A stretch of DNA of 64,000 nt from Alphaproteobacteria bacterium (GTDB lineage Bacteria; Pseudomonadota; Alphaproteobacteria; UBA6615): NCBI GenBank assembly GCA_039980135.1, contig JBDXCV010000006.1:213710-277709 (forward strand), in the 5' to 3' direction. A program made the position numbers and the translations under genes. Each line of letters opens with the position of its first letter. Position 1 is the first letter of the stretch. The notes under the pieces were generated by a model. That model was not told the origin of the DNA and ran no database searches. It saw nothing but the letters and a program-made list of their open reading frames with translations. This document shows, in pieces, positions 1 through 7,722 of the stretch.

Positions 1-2
1 AC

Positions 3-1499
3 GGGCATCTGCGCGCAGTTCTGACGAATACACGCCTCGATCGTCTGGCGGTGTTCGGCGGAGATCAGGATTTGCTCGGCGCGCCATTCCGGGAAATTCT
101 CGGTTCGATTGGCGCCGATATCGAGCACATCGCCGACGCGCCCGGCAATCCGGAGCCGGACAAATCGCTCGATGAACGCCTCGCAGACGGGCTTCCGTTC
201 CAGTTCGAAATCACGCGGACGGGACGCCAGATCATGCTCGTGCGCGCCGACCCGTTGCCGCATGGCGGCTGGGTTTGCGTGTTTACCGACATCACTGCGG
301 AACGACGCGCCGTGGCCGCGCTGGAAGAAAGCGAGGATCGCTATCGCCGACTGATTGAAGCCTCACCGGATATGATCGCAATCCAGGCACAGGGTCGTAT
401 TGTCTTCGCGAACGCTGCCGGGGCCCATTTGCTGGGCGCGGCAAGTCCGGCCGAACTTATCGGGCGCCGGGCTCTGGACTTCGTGCATCCGGATAATCAT
501 GATTCGGTGCGCGCCTCGAAACCGATGTCGGGATTTCACAGCGATATCGAAATTCACGAATTCCGCGGACGCCGCATTGACGGCACGACGTTCGAAGGTG
601 AGGCAACGGGTATCGAGTTCGCCTATCAGGGGGCACCGGCCGTCCTCGTGATCATCCGAGACATCAGCGACCGCAAGCTTGCCCAGGCGCAGCTCATCCA
701 GACATCAAAATTGGCGCTGCTCGGCGAGATGGCGGCCAGCATGGCCCATGAGCTGAATCAGCCGCTGAACATTATTCGCATGGCGGCGGATGCCAGCTTG
801 ATCCTGATGGAAGAGAACAAGGCCGACATGGTGAGCCACCGCGAGGAGTTCGACCGTATTTCGAACCAGAGCGAGCGTATGGCTGACATCATCAACCACA
901 TGCGCGTGTTCAGCCGGCAGGAAGACGAAACCGAAGACAGGTTCAATCCGATCGCGTGCGTTGACTCCGCGGCATCAATGGTTCGCGAACAGTATCGCCT
1001 CGACGGGGTTGAGGTCCGGACGATCCTGCCCAAAGTGGCCCCCTATGTATTCGGTCAACCGATCCGCCTGGAGCAGGTGGTGCTGAATCTTCTGGCGAAC
1101 GCACGCGACGCGGTTTTCAGCCAGAAGGACATGCTCGTGGACGGGGCCGGGGACCGTTCGCGTATCGAGGGCGGGGTGATTGAGGTTTCGGCCTTTGTCG
1201 CAGGCCTAGACGATGACCCCGCCGGGCGCGCGCGCCCCGAAGAAGTGGTGATCAGCGTTTCCGACAATGGCGGGGGCATATCCGAGGAAAATCTGGAGCA
1301 GGTGTTCGAACCCTTCTTCACGACGAAACGTGCCGGAAAGGGCACCGGACTCGGGCTGGCGATCGGTTACAGCATCATCAGCGGAATGGGGGGTACGATT
1401 TCCGTGGCCAACGGACCGAAGGGGGCTGTGTTCGAGATCAGGCTGCCGATCGCCCAGCCGGATTCAGGAGTCGCTCATGATACGGCGGCGGACGGCTAG
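3..1499 (+). CDS. PAS-domain sensor histidine kinase, 5' end outside window
   Basis: The reading frame is open to the left edge of the window (no stop from base 3), so the true start lies upstream; a GTG at 51 is only an internal possibility. The visible product has the end of one PAS-like region, a full PAS domain (from the DRYRRLIEASPDMIA segment to ITDIS/IIRDISDRK), then a HisKA dimerisation helix with the phospho-accepting His in MAHELNQPL, and an HATPase_c domain with N box (NLLANARDAV), G1 (SDNGGGI), F box (EPFFTTK) and G2 (GKGTGLGL). No transmembrane segment is visible in the part present. It lies 17 bases before a receiver gene and probably donates phosphate to it. Kinase assignment is secure; the stimulus is unknown. 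Confidence 0.93.
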   Translation, partial: GHLRAVLTNTRLDRLAVFGGDQDLLGAPFREILGSIGADIEHIADAPGNPEPDKSLDERLADGLPFQFEITRTGRQIMLVRADPLPHGGWVCVFTDITAERRAVAALEESEDRYRRLIEASPDMIAIQAQGRIVFANAAGAHLLGAASPAELIGRRALDFVHPDNHDSVRASKPMSGFHSDIEIHEFRGRRIDGTTFEGEATGIEFAYQGAPAVLVIIRDISDRKLAQAQLIQTSKLALLGEMAASMAHELNQPLNIIRMAADASLILMEENKADMVSHREEFDRISNQSERMADIINHMRVFSRQEDETEDRFNPIACVDSAASMVREQYRLDGVEVRTILPKVAPYVFGQPIRLEQVVLNLLANARDAVFSQKDMLVDGAGDRSRIEGGVIEVSAFVAGLDDDPAGRARPEEVVISVSDNGGGISEENLEQVFEPFFTTKRAGKGTGLGLAIGYSIISGMGGTISVANGPKGAVFEIRLPIAQPDSGVAHDTAADG

Positions 1500-1516
1500 G
1501 GCGTGCGGAAAAACTG

Positions 1517-1876
1517 ATGGCGAGCATTCTGGTTGTCGACGATGAGCACGAAGCGACCACGACCTTGTCCAAATTCCTGGAGACGCGCGGTTACACGATA
1601 GATACCGCGGCGAACGGGTCGGAGGCGCTCGATCGTGTTCGCGAGACCCACTACGAACTGGTGATGACCGACTTGCGGATGCCGGGCATGGATGGCGCAG
1701 ATTTCCTGGCGCGGGTGCGCCTGGAGCAACCACAACTTCCGATTGTCGTGATGACGGGGCACACCAACCTTGGTGGCCAGGATGAGATTTGGGCGCGCGC
1801 GGGTGTCACGACGGTATTGCAGAAACCGTTGAATCTAAGGGAAGTTTCGGGAATTCTTCGAGAAATGCTGCGGTAG
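1517..1876 (+). CDS. Single-domain response regulator
   Basis: A 119-residue CheY-like receiver with nothing after it. The acidic pair is at residues 9-10 (VVDDE), the phospho-accepting Asp is D52 in VMTDLRMPG, the switch Thr is T80 in VVMTG and the conserved Lys is K103 in LQKP. It begins 17 bases after the stop of the PAS histidine kinase and is in the same orientation, so the two are likely one transcript and a cognate pair. Having no DNA-binding or enzymatic output, it must act by protein contact or as a phosphorelay intermediate. Function beyond phosphotransfer cannot be read from the sequence. Confidence 0.92.
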   Translation: MASILVVDDEHEATTTLSKFLETRGYTIDTAANGSEALDRVRETHYELVMTDLRMPGMDGADFLARVRLEQPQLPIVVMTGHTNLGGQDEIWARAGVTTVLQKPLNLREVSGILREMLR

Positions 1877-1996
1877 AACGCACCGCGGCTGAATTTTTCT
1901 CTCAAATGTGATACATATGTACGCGGCCAATCAGAGTGGATGTGTTAGTTTTCCTGCGGTACAACCGCGTGTGTTCAAGGAAATGAGTGCCAGTCC

Positions 1997-2413
1997 ATGG
2001 CAGGAATTGCAGCCACGACCCCATCCGAAGACTCTCGCCAGCCACCGCTGGTGATGATTGTCGACGATGACCGCGAACAGGCCGAGCAGATCGCATCATT
2101 CCTGTCGCGGTTCGGGATTTCGGTTGCCCAGGAAGATAATGGTTTTGCCGCGGTCAACACGATGCGCCGGGAAAAACCCGCCGTCGTGATCATGGATGTC
2201 CGCATGCCGGGCCTGGACGGGATCAAGGCCGCTCAACTTGCGGCCAATCTCGATTACAAACCGAAGATTATTCTGATGTCGGGTTACGCGGACCAGGTCA
2301 AGCGTGCGACCGAAGAGGGTCTCGATGTCTTCGCGGTGGTCGACAAGCCGCTGCCGCTGCGCGTCCTGGTGCGGTTTGTACAGAACGCGCTGAACGATCA
2401 GGACGCGACCTAG
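1997..2413 (+). CDS. Single-domain response regulator
   Basis: A 138-residue receiver with an N-terminal extension of about 17 residues. The acidic cluster is DDD at 23-25, the phosphorylated Asp is D67 in VIMDVRMPG, the switch position is Ser in LMSGYAD and the Lys is K117 in VDKPLP. It follows the previous receiver by 120 bases that include an AT-rich stretch, so it may have its own promoter. AAGGA at about 1978-1982 is a rather distant ribosome-binding site for the ATG at 1997. There is no output domain. With the kinase and the first receiver it makes a one-kinase, two-receiver group, consistent with a phosphorelay or a phosphate sink. Confidence 0.9.
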   Translation: MAGIAATTPSEDSRQPPLVMIVDDDREQAEQIASFLSRFGISVAQEDNGFAAVNTMRREKPAVVIMDVRMPGLDGIKAAQLAANLDYKPKIILMSGYADQVKRATEEGLDVFAVVDKPLPLRVLVRFVQNALNDQDAT

Positions 2414-2422
2414 GCATTCCTG

Positions 2423-3106
2423 CTAGCCCCGCGCGGCCTGCCCGGTCCTCAACGTCCAGGTTACCAATTCCTTCAACACCTTGCCCAAGGCTTCGTCGAA
2501 CGCCTCGACGATCTCTTCGAGTGTGTCTGCCTTGGCGGGAATGCGGCGGGTAAACCGCTGCGATGCGATGATGGTCCGCTGGGGCATCTGAACCAGTTTG
2601 GCATTGAGGCGCACGTGGGCCGCCGGCGGACCCTCGCCGGTATATTCCGTTTGAAACTCCCGCAGGTCGAGCTTCAGGATGAAGTCCGAGCGCAGACCCA
2701 GCGATTCGCGTCCGACGGCCACGATACGATCTGAATTCTCGAACGATTCGACTGCCAGCGTATGCACCATCGCCGGTGCCCGGTCCGTCCAGTTCGCGCG
2801 CGCGTAATATTCCAGCTCGACGGCGCGACGTTGAAGCGGAATCCGTGTCGTGCTGAGTCCCGTTGGAGATATAGGCTCTTCGATCACGAGTTGCCAATCA
2901 ACGGTCGGGAGATCCTCGTCGAATGTGCTTTTGGGAGAAAGTCGGAAAAGGCGCGGCGGCGGGCCCTGGCCCGGCAACAGCTTTCCGACACCGCAACCGG
3001 CGAGCGCCGATGTCAGGGACAGGGCACCGACGCCCTGCAGGAATCCGCGACGCGGCGCGTGCCGCAACGAGTGTGCCAGAAATTCCGGGTTATCTTGCTG
3101 TTTCAT
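2423..3106 (-). CDS. Mla-type ABC transporter auxiliary lipoprotein (PqiC/DUF330-like)
   Basis: A 227-residue protein closing the Mla-like operon. Its first ORF codon lies inside the end of mlaD (17-base overlap), indicating translational coupling. The N-terminus has PRRGFLQ, a twin-arginine-like motif, followed by a hydrophobic stretch and a lipobox ending LAGC at about residue 38, so it should be a lipid-anchored periplasmic protein, possibly Tat-exported. The rest (VDWQLVIEEP, LEYYARANWTDRAPAM, LVQMPQRTIIASQRF) matches the ABC-type transport auxiliary lipoprotein family that partners MCE transporters. It probably links MlaD to the outer membrane. Family assignment rests on motif memory, context supports it strongly. 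Confidence 0.83.
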   Translation of the reverse strand: MKQQDNPEFLAHSLRHAPRRGFLQGVGALSLTSALAGCGVGKLLPGQGPPPRLFRLSPKSTFDEDLPTVDWQLVIEEPISPTGLSTTRIPLQRRAVELEYYARANWTDRAPAMVHTLAVESFENSDRIVAVGRESLGLRSDFILKLDLREFQTEYTGEGPPAAHVRLNAKLVQMPQRTIIASQRFTRRIPAKADTLEEIVEAFDEALGKVLKELVTWTLRTGQAARG

Positions 3107-4088
3107 AGCCCTGCTGCTGGTTGCCGAACAGAAAACGGGCGGGATCGCGCTCGACTTGCGTGGTCACGCGGTCAAGCCCGTCGATCAGGGCCCGCGCCTC
3201 GGTCAGGAAGCTGGTCAGTTCGTAGAGGCCGTCGCCCGTGAAATCACGCAACGACGGGCGGTTCTCCTCGATCAACGCATTCATTTCGTCGGTCATGGTG
3301 GTGATCGAATTCGAGGTGCGCCGCAGGTCCACGATCAAAGCGGCGAGGTCGGGCTGACTGGCCTCCACCGTGCTGGTCACGCTGTTGGCGGCGCTGCCGA
3401 CGGATGCGAGTGTGGCGTCCGCGCGCGCCGACAAGGCGACCATCGTCCGGCTCGCTTCGCGCAGATTCGTCATCGTACCCGATGCTTCGCTGAGCAGCAG
3501 CTCGATATCGCCGGTGCGCGCGGCGAGCGCGCCTGTCAGTGCCGCAGCGTTGGCCAGGGTTTGCGCGAAGGCATCCTGATTGTCCGTATTCAGCAACCTT
3601 GCGGCCCGCGCGACGAGGGTTTGCAGGCCTGTCAGCAGTTCCGGCGCGCCTTCGAGAAATTGCTCCAGCGCGGAAGATTGCGAGGCGATCACGGCGTTCT
3701 TCTTGCCTGGTCTCGCCTTCAGTGGCGGGGCATCCTGGGTGCCGCCGGACAATTGTATCGAGACCCCGCCCGTGATCCCCTGGAGCTGCATGTTGGCCAC
3801 GGTATCCGCGCGGACCGGCGTACTGGCAGGCACCTCGATCGTTACCTTCACCCGTTCCACATTGTCAGGGTCAATCCGGATATCGATCACCTCCCCGACA
3901 GGAATACCGTTCAACTCGACCGTCGCGCCGGTTTTTAGGCCGCTGACCGATCCGGGAAAATCAATGTCGTAGCGCGTGAACTGCTGGTCGAACTGGAACT
4001 TTGCCAGCCACAGAATGAACATGACCGTGCCTGCGACAATCAGGAGCACGAAGCTGCCAACCAGAAGATAGTTTGCGCGGGTTTCCAT
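3090..4088 (-). CDS. mlaD: MlaD-like MCE domain protein
   Basis: A 332-residue inner-membrane protein: one N-terminal transmembrane helix (about residues 7-29), an MCE domain (about 38-118, with GLKTGATVELNGIPVG), then a long helical region to the C-terminus. MCE proteins form hexameric rings that carry phospholipids between membranes. It starts 3 bases after the mlaF stop and is followed by an overlapping auxiliary lipoprotein gene, so it belongs to an mlaE-mlaF-mlaD-lipoprotein operon. It is longer than the E. coli MlaD (about 180 residues), the extra part being the helical tail. The lipid transported and its direction cannot be told. Confidence 0.9.
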   Translation of the reverse strand: METRANYLLVGSFVLLIVAGTVMFILWLAKFQFDQQFTRYDIDFPGSVSGLKTGATVELNGIPVGEVIDIRIDPDNVERVKVTIEVPASTPVRADTVANMQLQGITGGVSIQLSGGTQDAPPLKARPGKKNAVIASQSSALEQFLEGAPELLTGLQTLVARAARLLNTDNQDAFAQTLANAAALTGALAARTGDIELLLSEASGTMTNLREASRTMVALSARADATLASVGSAANSVTSTVEASQPDLAALIVDLRRTSNSITTMTDEMNALIEENRPSLRDFTGDGLYELTSFLTEARALIDGLDRVTTQVERDPARFLFGNQQQGYETAR

Positions 4089-4091
4089 CGC

Positions 4092-4892
4092 TCAACGTTG
4101 CTCCGCTTCGTTTGGCTGATCCATCGCCGCACGGGCGCGCGGCCCGTGGAAATAGTCTCGCAGCCATGGGTGATCATCTGCCATCAAATTCTGCATTGTG
4201 CCGACACGAATCCGTTTGTCGAGGAGGACGGCGATTCGGTCACAGATGGCGTTCAGACTGTCCAGGTCATGTGTGATCATCACGACCGTAAGTCCGAGCG
4301 CGTCGCGCAGCTCGCCGATCAATTCGTCAAACCGCGCGGCACCGATAGGGTCCAGACCCGCTGTGGGCTCGTCCAGGAAGAGGATTTCCGGATCGAGTGC
4401 CAGCGCACGCGCGAGGCCCGCGCGCTTGCGCATGCCACCGGAGAGTTCCGAGGGATATTTATTGGCTGCATCGAGAGGCAGGCCGACCAGATTGATCTTC
4501 ACGTCCGCGATTTCACTCCGCAACTCGGGCGACAGGGGCGTGTGTTCGGCCAGGGGTACGGCGATGTTCTGTGCGACCGTGAGGGAGCTGAACAGTGCAC
4601 CGTCCTGAAACAGAACCCCGACGCGGCGCTGGACGGCGCGTCGTTCCTCGTCGCTCGAGTCTGTGACCTCCTGGCCGAACATCTCGATCTGCCCGTCGGC
4701 CGGCGCATTCAGGCCGATAATGGTGCGCAGGAGAACCGATTTGCCGGTGCCCGAGCCGCCCACGATGCCCATAACCTCACCGCGCGCCACATCGAGGTCG
4801 AGCCCGTCATGGATAACGTTGGCACCGAACTGGGTGCGCAGGCCGCGGATACGGATCACCGCATCGAGCGTTGGTTCTGGTGCAGCGGTCAT
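4092..4892 (-). CDS. mlaF: MlaF-like ABC transporter ATP-binding protein
   Basis: A 266-residue ABC ATPase. Walker A is GGSGTGKS at residues 45-52, the Q loop is in VLFQDGALF, the signature is LSGGM at 150-154 and Walker B is LFLDEPTAGLD at 171-181. The LFQDGALFSSLTV and LSGGMRKRAGLARA forms are typical of MlaF rather than of importers. It sits between mlaE (3-base gap) and mlaD (3-base gap), so it powers the lipid transporter made of these subunits at the inner membrane. No mlaB gene is adjacent; the STAS function is fused to MlaE here. Confidence 0.94.
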   Translation of the reverse strand: MTAAPEPTLDAVIRIRGLRTQFGANVIHDGLDLDVARGEVMGIVGGSGTGKSVLLRTIIGLNAPADGQIEMFGQEVTDSSDEERRAVQRRVGVLFQDGALFSSLTVAQNIAVPLAEHTPLSPELRSEIADVKINLVGLPLDAANKYPSELSGGMRKRAGLARALALDPEILFLDEPTAGLDPIGAARFDELIGELRDALGLTVVMITHDLDSLNAICDRIAVLLDKRIRVGTMQNLMADDHPWLRDYFHGPRARAAMDQPNEAEQR

Positions 4893-4895
4893 CCG

Positions 4896-6062
4896 CTAGA
4901 CCCCCAGGATCGCGAACAGAATTGAGAACAACGCATCGAGCACGATCACCAGGAAGATTGCTTCGACAACGGCGCGGGTGGTCATGCGGCCGACGGATTC
5001 CGCACTGCCCGACACGCGCATCCCCTCGTAACAGCCCACGAGGCCGATGATGAAACCAAACACCGGCGCCTTGATCAGCCCGATCCAGAATGTCCACAAG
5101 GTGACCGCACCGCTCAGTTGCCGGACGAACTGAAAGAATGTCAGGTCGAGGGTGACGGTGGCCATGATCGCGCCGCCGAGCAGGCCCATGAGGTTGGCGT
5201 AGAAGGTCAATAGCGGCAGGCAGATGACGAGCGCCCAAAGGCGCGGCAGGACGAGTACCTGCATCGGGTCGAGGCCGATCGTGCGCATGGCGTCGACCTC
5301 CTCGCGGACCTTCATCGTCCCGATCTGTGCGGTGAAGGCGCTGCCGGACCGGCCGGCCAGAATGATGGCGGTCAACAGGACACCCATTTCGCGCAATACG
5401 CCCTGGGCGACGATATTTACAGTGAATATCTCGGCGCCGAATTTGCTGAGTTGTTCGGCACCCTGAAAGGCCAGCACGATGCCGATCAGGAAGGATATCA
5501 ATCCGACGATCGGCAACGCGTTCAGACCGGCCTGCTCGATATGGTGGACCAGGGATGTGAAGCGGATGTGGCCAGGGCGGACAATGGAATGGCCAAGCAC
5601 AATGACGGAATGGCCAAGGAAGTTGATCAGGTCGTGTGCTTCCACGGCCGCGTCCACCGTGGCCCGTCCGACCCGCTCGATCATCGCGATAAAGGCGTTG
5701 GTCGGCTCCGGCGGCTCGGGCGTATGGGCGTCGTTGGCACGCACCGTTGCGAGCAGGCGCGCATAGGCCGGGATGGCGGACCGACAATCGACTGCGTTGC
5801 CGCGCTCGAGCAGTGCGAGCTCGGTGCGATGGATCAGCCATGCGCCCGCGGTGTCGAGGCTGGTGACGCCGCCGATTTCGATAACAGCGCTTCCTTGTGT
5901 GGGCATTTCGAGAACCCGAAGCTTCTGGTCCACGGCGGCGATTTGCTGAGTGATCCACGCGCCATCGAGGTTGAGGACCCAGCCGTCTTCTCCAGTATCG
6001 GTGCCGGCGGAGCCGATGGTGAAATTGGCGTCCGTGTATGCGTCGGCGGCGAGCGCGGTCAT
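4896..6062 (-). CDS. mlaE: MlaE-like lipid ABC permease with N-terminal STAS domain
   Basis: The start at 6062 is chosen because GAGGAA lies 8 bases upstream; this gives 388 residues, and an in-frame ATG at 6113 has no such site. Residues 1 to about 110 form a STAS/MlaB-like domain (WVLNLDGAWITQQIA, GSAVIEIGGVTSLDTAGAW), and the rest is the MlaE permease with five or six transmembrane segments and the conserved GRSGSAFTAQIGTMKV and EEVDAMRTIGLDP loop. It is the first gene of the lipid-transport operon. STAS-MlaE fusions are known in proteobacteria and replace a separate MlaB. Confidence 0.92.
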   Translation of the reverse strand: MTALAADAYTDANFTIGSAGTDTGEDGWVLNLDGAWITQQIAAVDQKLRVLEMPTQGSAVIEIGGVTSLDTAGAWLIHRTELALLERGNAVDCRSAIPAYARLLATVRANDAHTPEPPEPTNAFIAMIERVGRATVDAAVEAHDLINFLGHSVIVLGHSIVRPGHIRFTSLVHHIEQAGLNALPIVGLISFLIGIVLAFQGAEQLSKFGAEIFTVNIVAQGVLREMGVLLTAIILAGRSGSAFTAQIGTMKVREEVDAMRTIGLDPMQVLVLPRLWALVICLPLLTFYANLMGLLGGAIMATVTLDLTFFQFVRQLSGAVTLWTFWIGLIKAPVFGFIIGLVGCYEGMRVSGSAESVGRMTTRAVVEAIFLVIVLDALFSILFAILGV

Positions 6063-6165
6063 CGTGCCGTTCCTCAATGGGCCCGTTCCAGAATGGGCAA
6101 TCCACCATGCCACGGGGCATGTGCGCCGTCCAAGACGGTCCTGACTGGTGGCGAGGGCCGGGGTG

Positions 6166-6843
6166 CTACCGGGCGGCGGCGAGTTGGGCCGCGCGTTCCG
6201 CGCGCCAGCGCGCGCGTTGTGCCAGATGGGCGGCGATCACTGCCTGTCGATGCGCTTCGGCGGAGTTCTGCCGCGCGGCATTCCAGGCACGCGCGACCTT
6301 CTGGTGATACGGGCGGTTGAATTTCGTGTTTTTGGAATGGTACCGCCGGATCGCCTCGCCCCAGGACCGATGCGATTCGAAGAGACCGCTCAGGAAGCGA
6401 GCCGCATAAGCGGCGTTCGCCGCGGGGTCGAATGCCTGCTGCAGATCAGCAAAGGCATCGGGGTGATGGCGCAAATTGATCTGCATGCAGCCAACATCGA
6501 TATTCCGGATGCCGCGTGCCTGCAAGGCCCGGACATGGGCGATGGCCTTGGCCTTGGTCGGAAAGAATCGCCCGTCGGGACCATTTGTCACCGTCCATGG
6601 CCAGGCAATAACTGCCTCGCGGTCGGCGTCCCATCGCCCGGATTCGGTCTGTGCGATCGCCGTCAGGAGATCGCTGGGAATCTCGCGTTCACGTTCCGCG
6701 TGGTCAATCGCCGAAGCGCAAATATCTTTGGATTCCATAGCGTTGACGGGATGTACGGCAATGAAGAGCGACAGCCCGAACAGGCTGGCGGCCATCGTGG
6801 ATGGCAGGAACTTCAGGCGGGGGATGAGAAATATGTTCGGCAT
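6166..6843 (-). CDS. Lytic transglycosylase-like protein with SLT domain
   Basis: A 225-residue secreted protein from the ATG at 6843 (a GTG at 6855 in frame is also possible). A hydrophobic signal segment ends near VNA at about residue 35. The SLT fold shows the catalytic Glu in AIAQTESGRW (about residue 67) and the VGCMQINLRHH and ANAAYAARFL segments typical of goose-lysozyme-like transglycosylases. It should cleave peptidoglycan in the periplasm. The C-terminal 40 residues are Ala/Arg-rich and helical. It stands alone, divergent from the candidate small RNA at 6993. Specific role (flagellar, conjugation or turnover) cannot be given. Confidence 0.87.
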   Translation of the reverse strand: MPNIFLIPRLKFLPSTMAASLFGLSLFIAVHPVNAMESKDICASAIDHAEREREIPSDLLTAIAQTESGRWDADREAVIAWPWTVTNGPDGRFFPTKAKAIAHVRALQARGIRNIDVGCMQINLRHHPDAFADLQQAFDPAANAAYAARFLSGLFESHRSWGEAIRRYHSKNTKFNRPYHQKVARAWNAARQNSAEAHRQAVIAAHLAQRARWRAERAAQLAAAR

Positions 6844-6939
6844 GGCGCCATACACTTCGCAAATGCCGTGCCAGAAGCCGTGTCAGGCACGGCGGCGCGG
6901 GTGACATTTGCCGCCATATTGTGCAATGCAAGATTTTCG

Positions 6940-6954
6940 TGAAATATTATTTCA
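6940..6954. promoter_or_regulatory. Palindrome TGAAAT-N3-ATTTCA, possible operator
   Basis: A perfect 6-base inverted repeat around a 3-base centre, in an AT-rich stretch between the divergent lytic transglycosylase gene and the candidate small RNA. The same 15-base form occurs at 50919-50933 in front of the Lrp-family gene. Position suits an operator acting in either direction. The regulator is inferred, not shown. Confidence 0.45.
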
Positions 6955-6992
6955 ATACGGTTTATGGACTGAAAAATTATCTTTTAATATCC

Positions 6993-7127
6993 GGGAGATG
7001 CTCTCACATGGGTTGTCTTCGCATCTGCGAGAAGCATATATTGCGTTGCGGCATCGTACTGCGGTGTCGCTGTAAAGCGTTTCCTCCCTATGACTTCGGG
7101 CCGTGGTTTCCACGGCCCTTTTTTTTG
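6993..7127 (+). ncRNA. Candidate trans-acting small RNA with exposed CCUCCC
   Basis: No convincing protein is encoded here, yet the stretch ends in a perfect intrinsic terminator. Folding by eye gives an imperfect stem ATGCTCTC (6998-7005) with GAGAAGCAT (7029-7037, one bulged A), a second stem GCGGCA (7048-7053) with TGTCGC (7065-7070, one G-U), then an unpaired TTTCCTCCCT (7081-7090) just before the terminator. An unpaired CUCCC next to a terminator is the arrangement seen in many alphaproteobacterial antisense sRNAs that block ribosome-binding sites. The 5' end is uncertain; AT-rich DNA at 6940-6990 could hold the promoter. No Rfam family is claimed. Confidence 0.5.
7099..7127 (+). terminator. 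Intrinsic terminator
   Basis: A perfect 9-base stem, GGGCCGTGG (7099-7107) with CCACGGCCC (7111-7119), a TTT loop, and eight T residues at 7120-7127. It reads on the plus strand, where no protein gene lies upstream, so it most likely ends the candidate small RNA. Confidence 0.9.
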
Positions 7128-7144
7128 GGCGCTGCGCCGGTCCG

Positions 7145-7714
7145 TCATTCCGGGTCGTCGTCGGAACGCCGTGGCGGCGTAGACGCGCCGGGGCCGAGTG
7201 CGCGTTGCATGCGTACGCTGTCGACCCAACGCCCGAATTTAAATCCGACGGCCGGCATCGTGCCGATCGTTTCGAACCCAAGATGGGTGTGGAGGCCGAT
7301 CGAGCTTCTGTTTTCGCTGTCGCCAATGACCGCGATCATCTGCCGATATCCCGCCTCGGTGCAACGCGTGATCACTTCACTCAGCAGGGTCCGGCCGAGC
7401 CCGAGACGCAATGCGTCGGGCGCGATGTAGACCGAGTCCTCGACCGTATAACGATACGCTGAACGCTCGCGAAACGGGCTGGCATACGCGTATCCGCCGA
7501 TCCGGCCTTCACGCTCGGCGACGATGTAGGGCAGGCCTTTTGCCTGAATGCTCGTCATGCGCCGCGCCATCTCGCCGGCGTCGGGTGGCACTTCTTCGAA
7601 CGAGGCGAGCCCGTTCAGAACATGCGTGGCGTAGATCGCCTGGATGGCCGCCGCGTCGTGCGTGCACGCATCGCGCAGCGTGAAGAAGCCAGCCTGGGCG
7701 CGGGCCGTTGTCAA
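7145..7714 (-). CDS. GNAT family N-acetyltransferase (phosphinothricin acetyltransferase-like)
   Basis: A 189-residue acetyltransferase. I place the start at TTG 7714, which has a GAGACGGA ribosome-binding site and follows the N-formylglutamate amidohydrolase stop by 8 bases; a longer frame runs into that gene. Domain signs are DAAAIQAIYATHVL at the N-terminus, the acetyl-CoA loop RLGLGRTLL, and the C-terminal GFETIGTMPAVGFKFGRW, typical of the Pat/Bar-like group that acetylates small amines or amino acids such as methionine sulfoximine. It is translated from the same message as the upstream amidohydrolase. Substrate unknown. Confidence 0.87.
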   Translation of the reverse strand: MTTARAQAGFFTLRDACTHDAAAIQAIYATHVLNGLASFEEVPPDAGEMARRMTSIQAKGLPYIVAEREGRIGGYAYASPFRERSAYRYTVEDSVYIAPDALRLGLGRTLLSEVITRCTEAGYRQMIAVIGDSENRSSIGLHTHLGFETIGTMPAVGFKFGRWVDSVRMQRALGPGASTPPRRSDDDPE

Positions 7715-7722
7715 ATTCCGTC

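Noticed and set aside
2850..3938. 362-codon plus-strand frame opposite mlaD and the lipoprotein gene
   Set aside because: Antisense shadow of genes with clear motifs; no ribosome-binding site.
4807..6120. 437-codon alternative frame over mlaE
   Set aside because: Arg-rich shadow frame of the STAS-MlaE gene.
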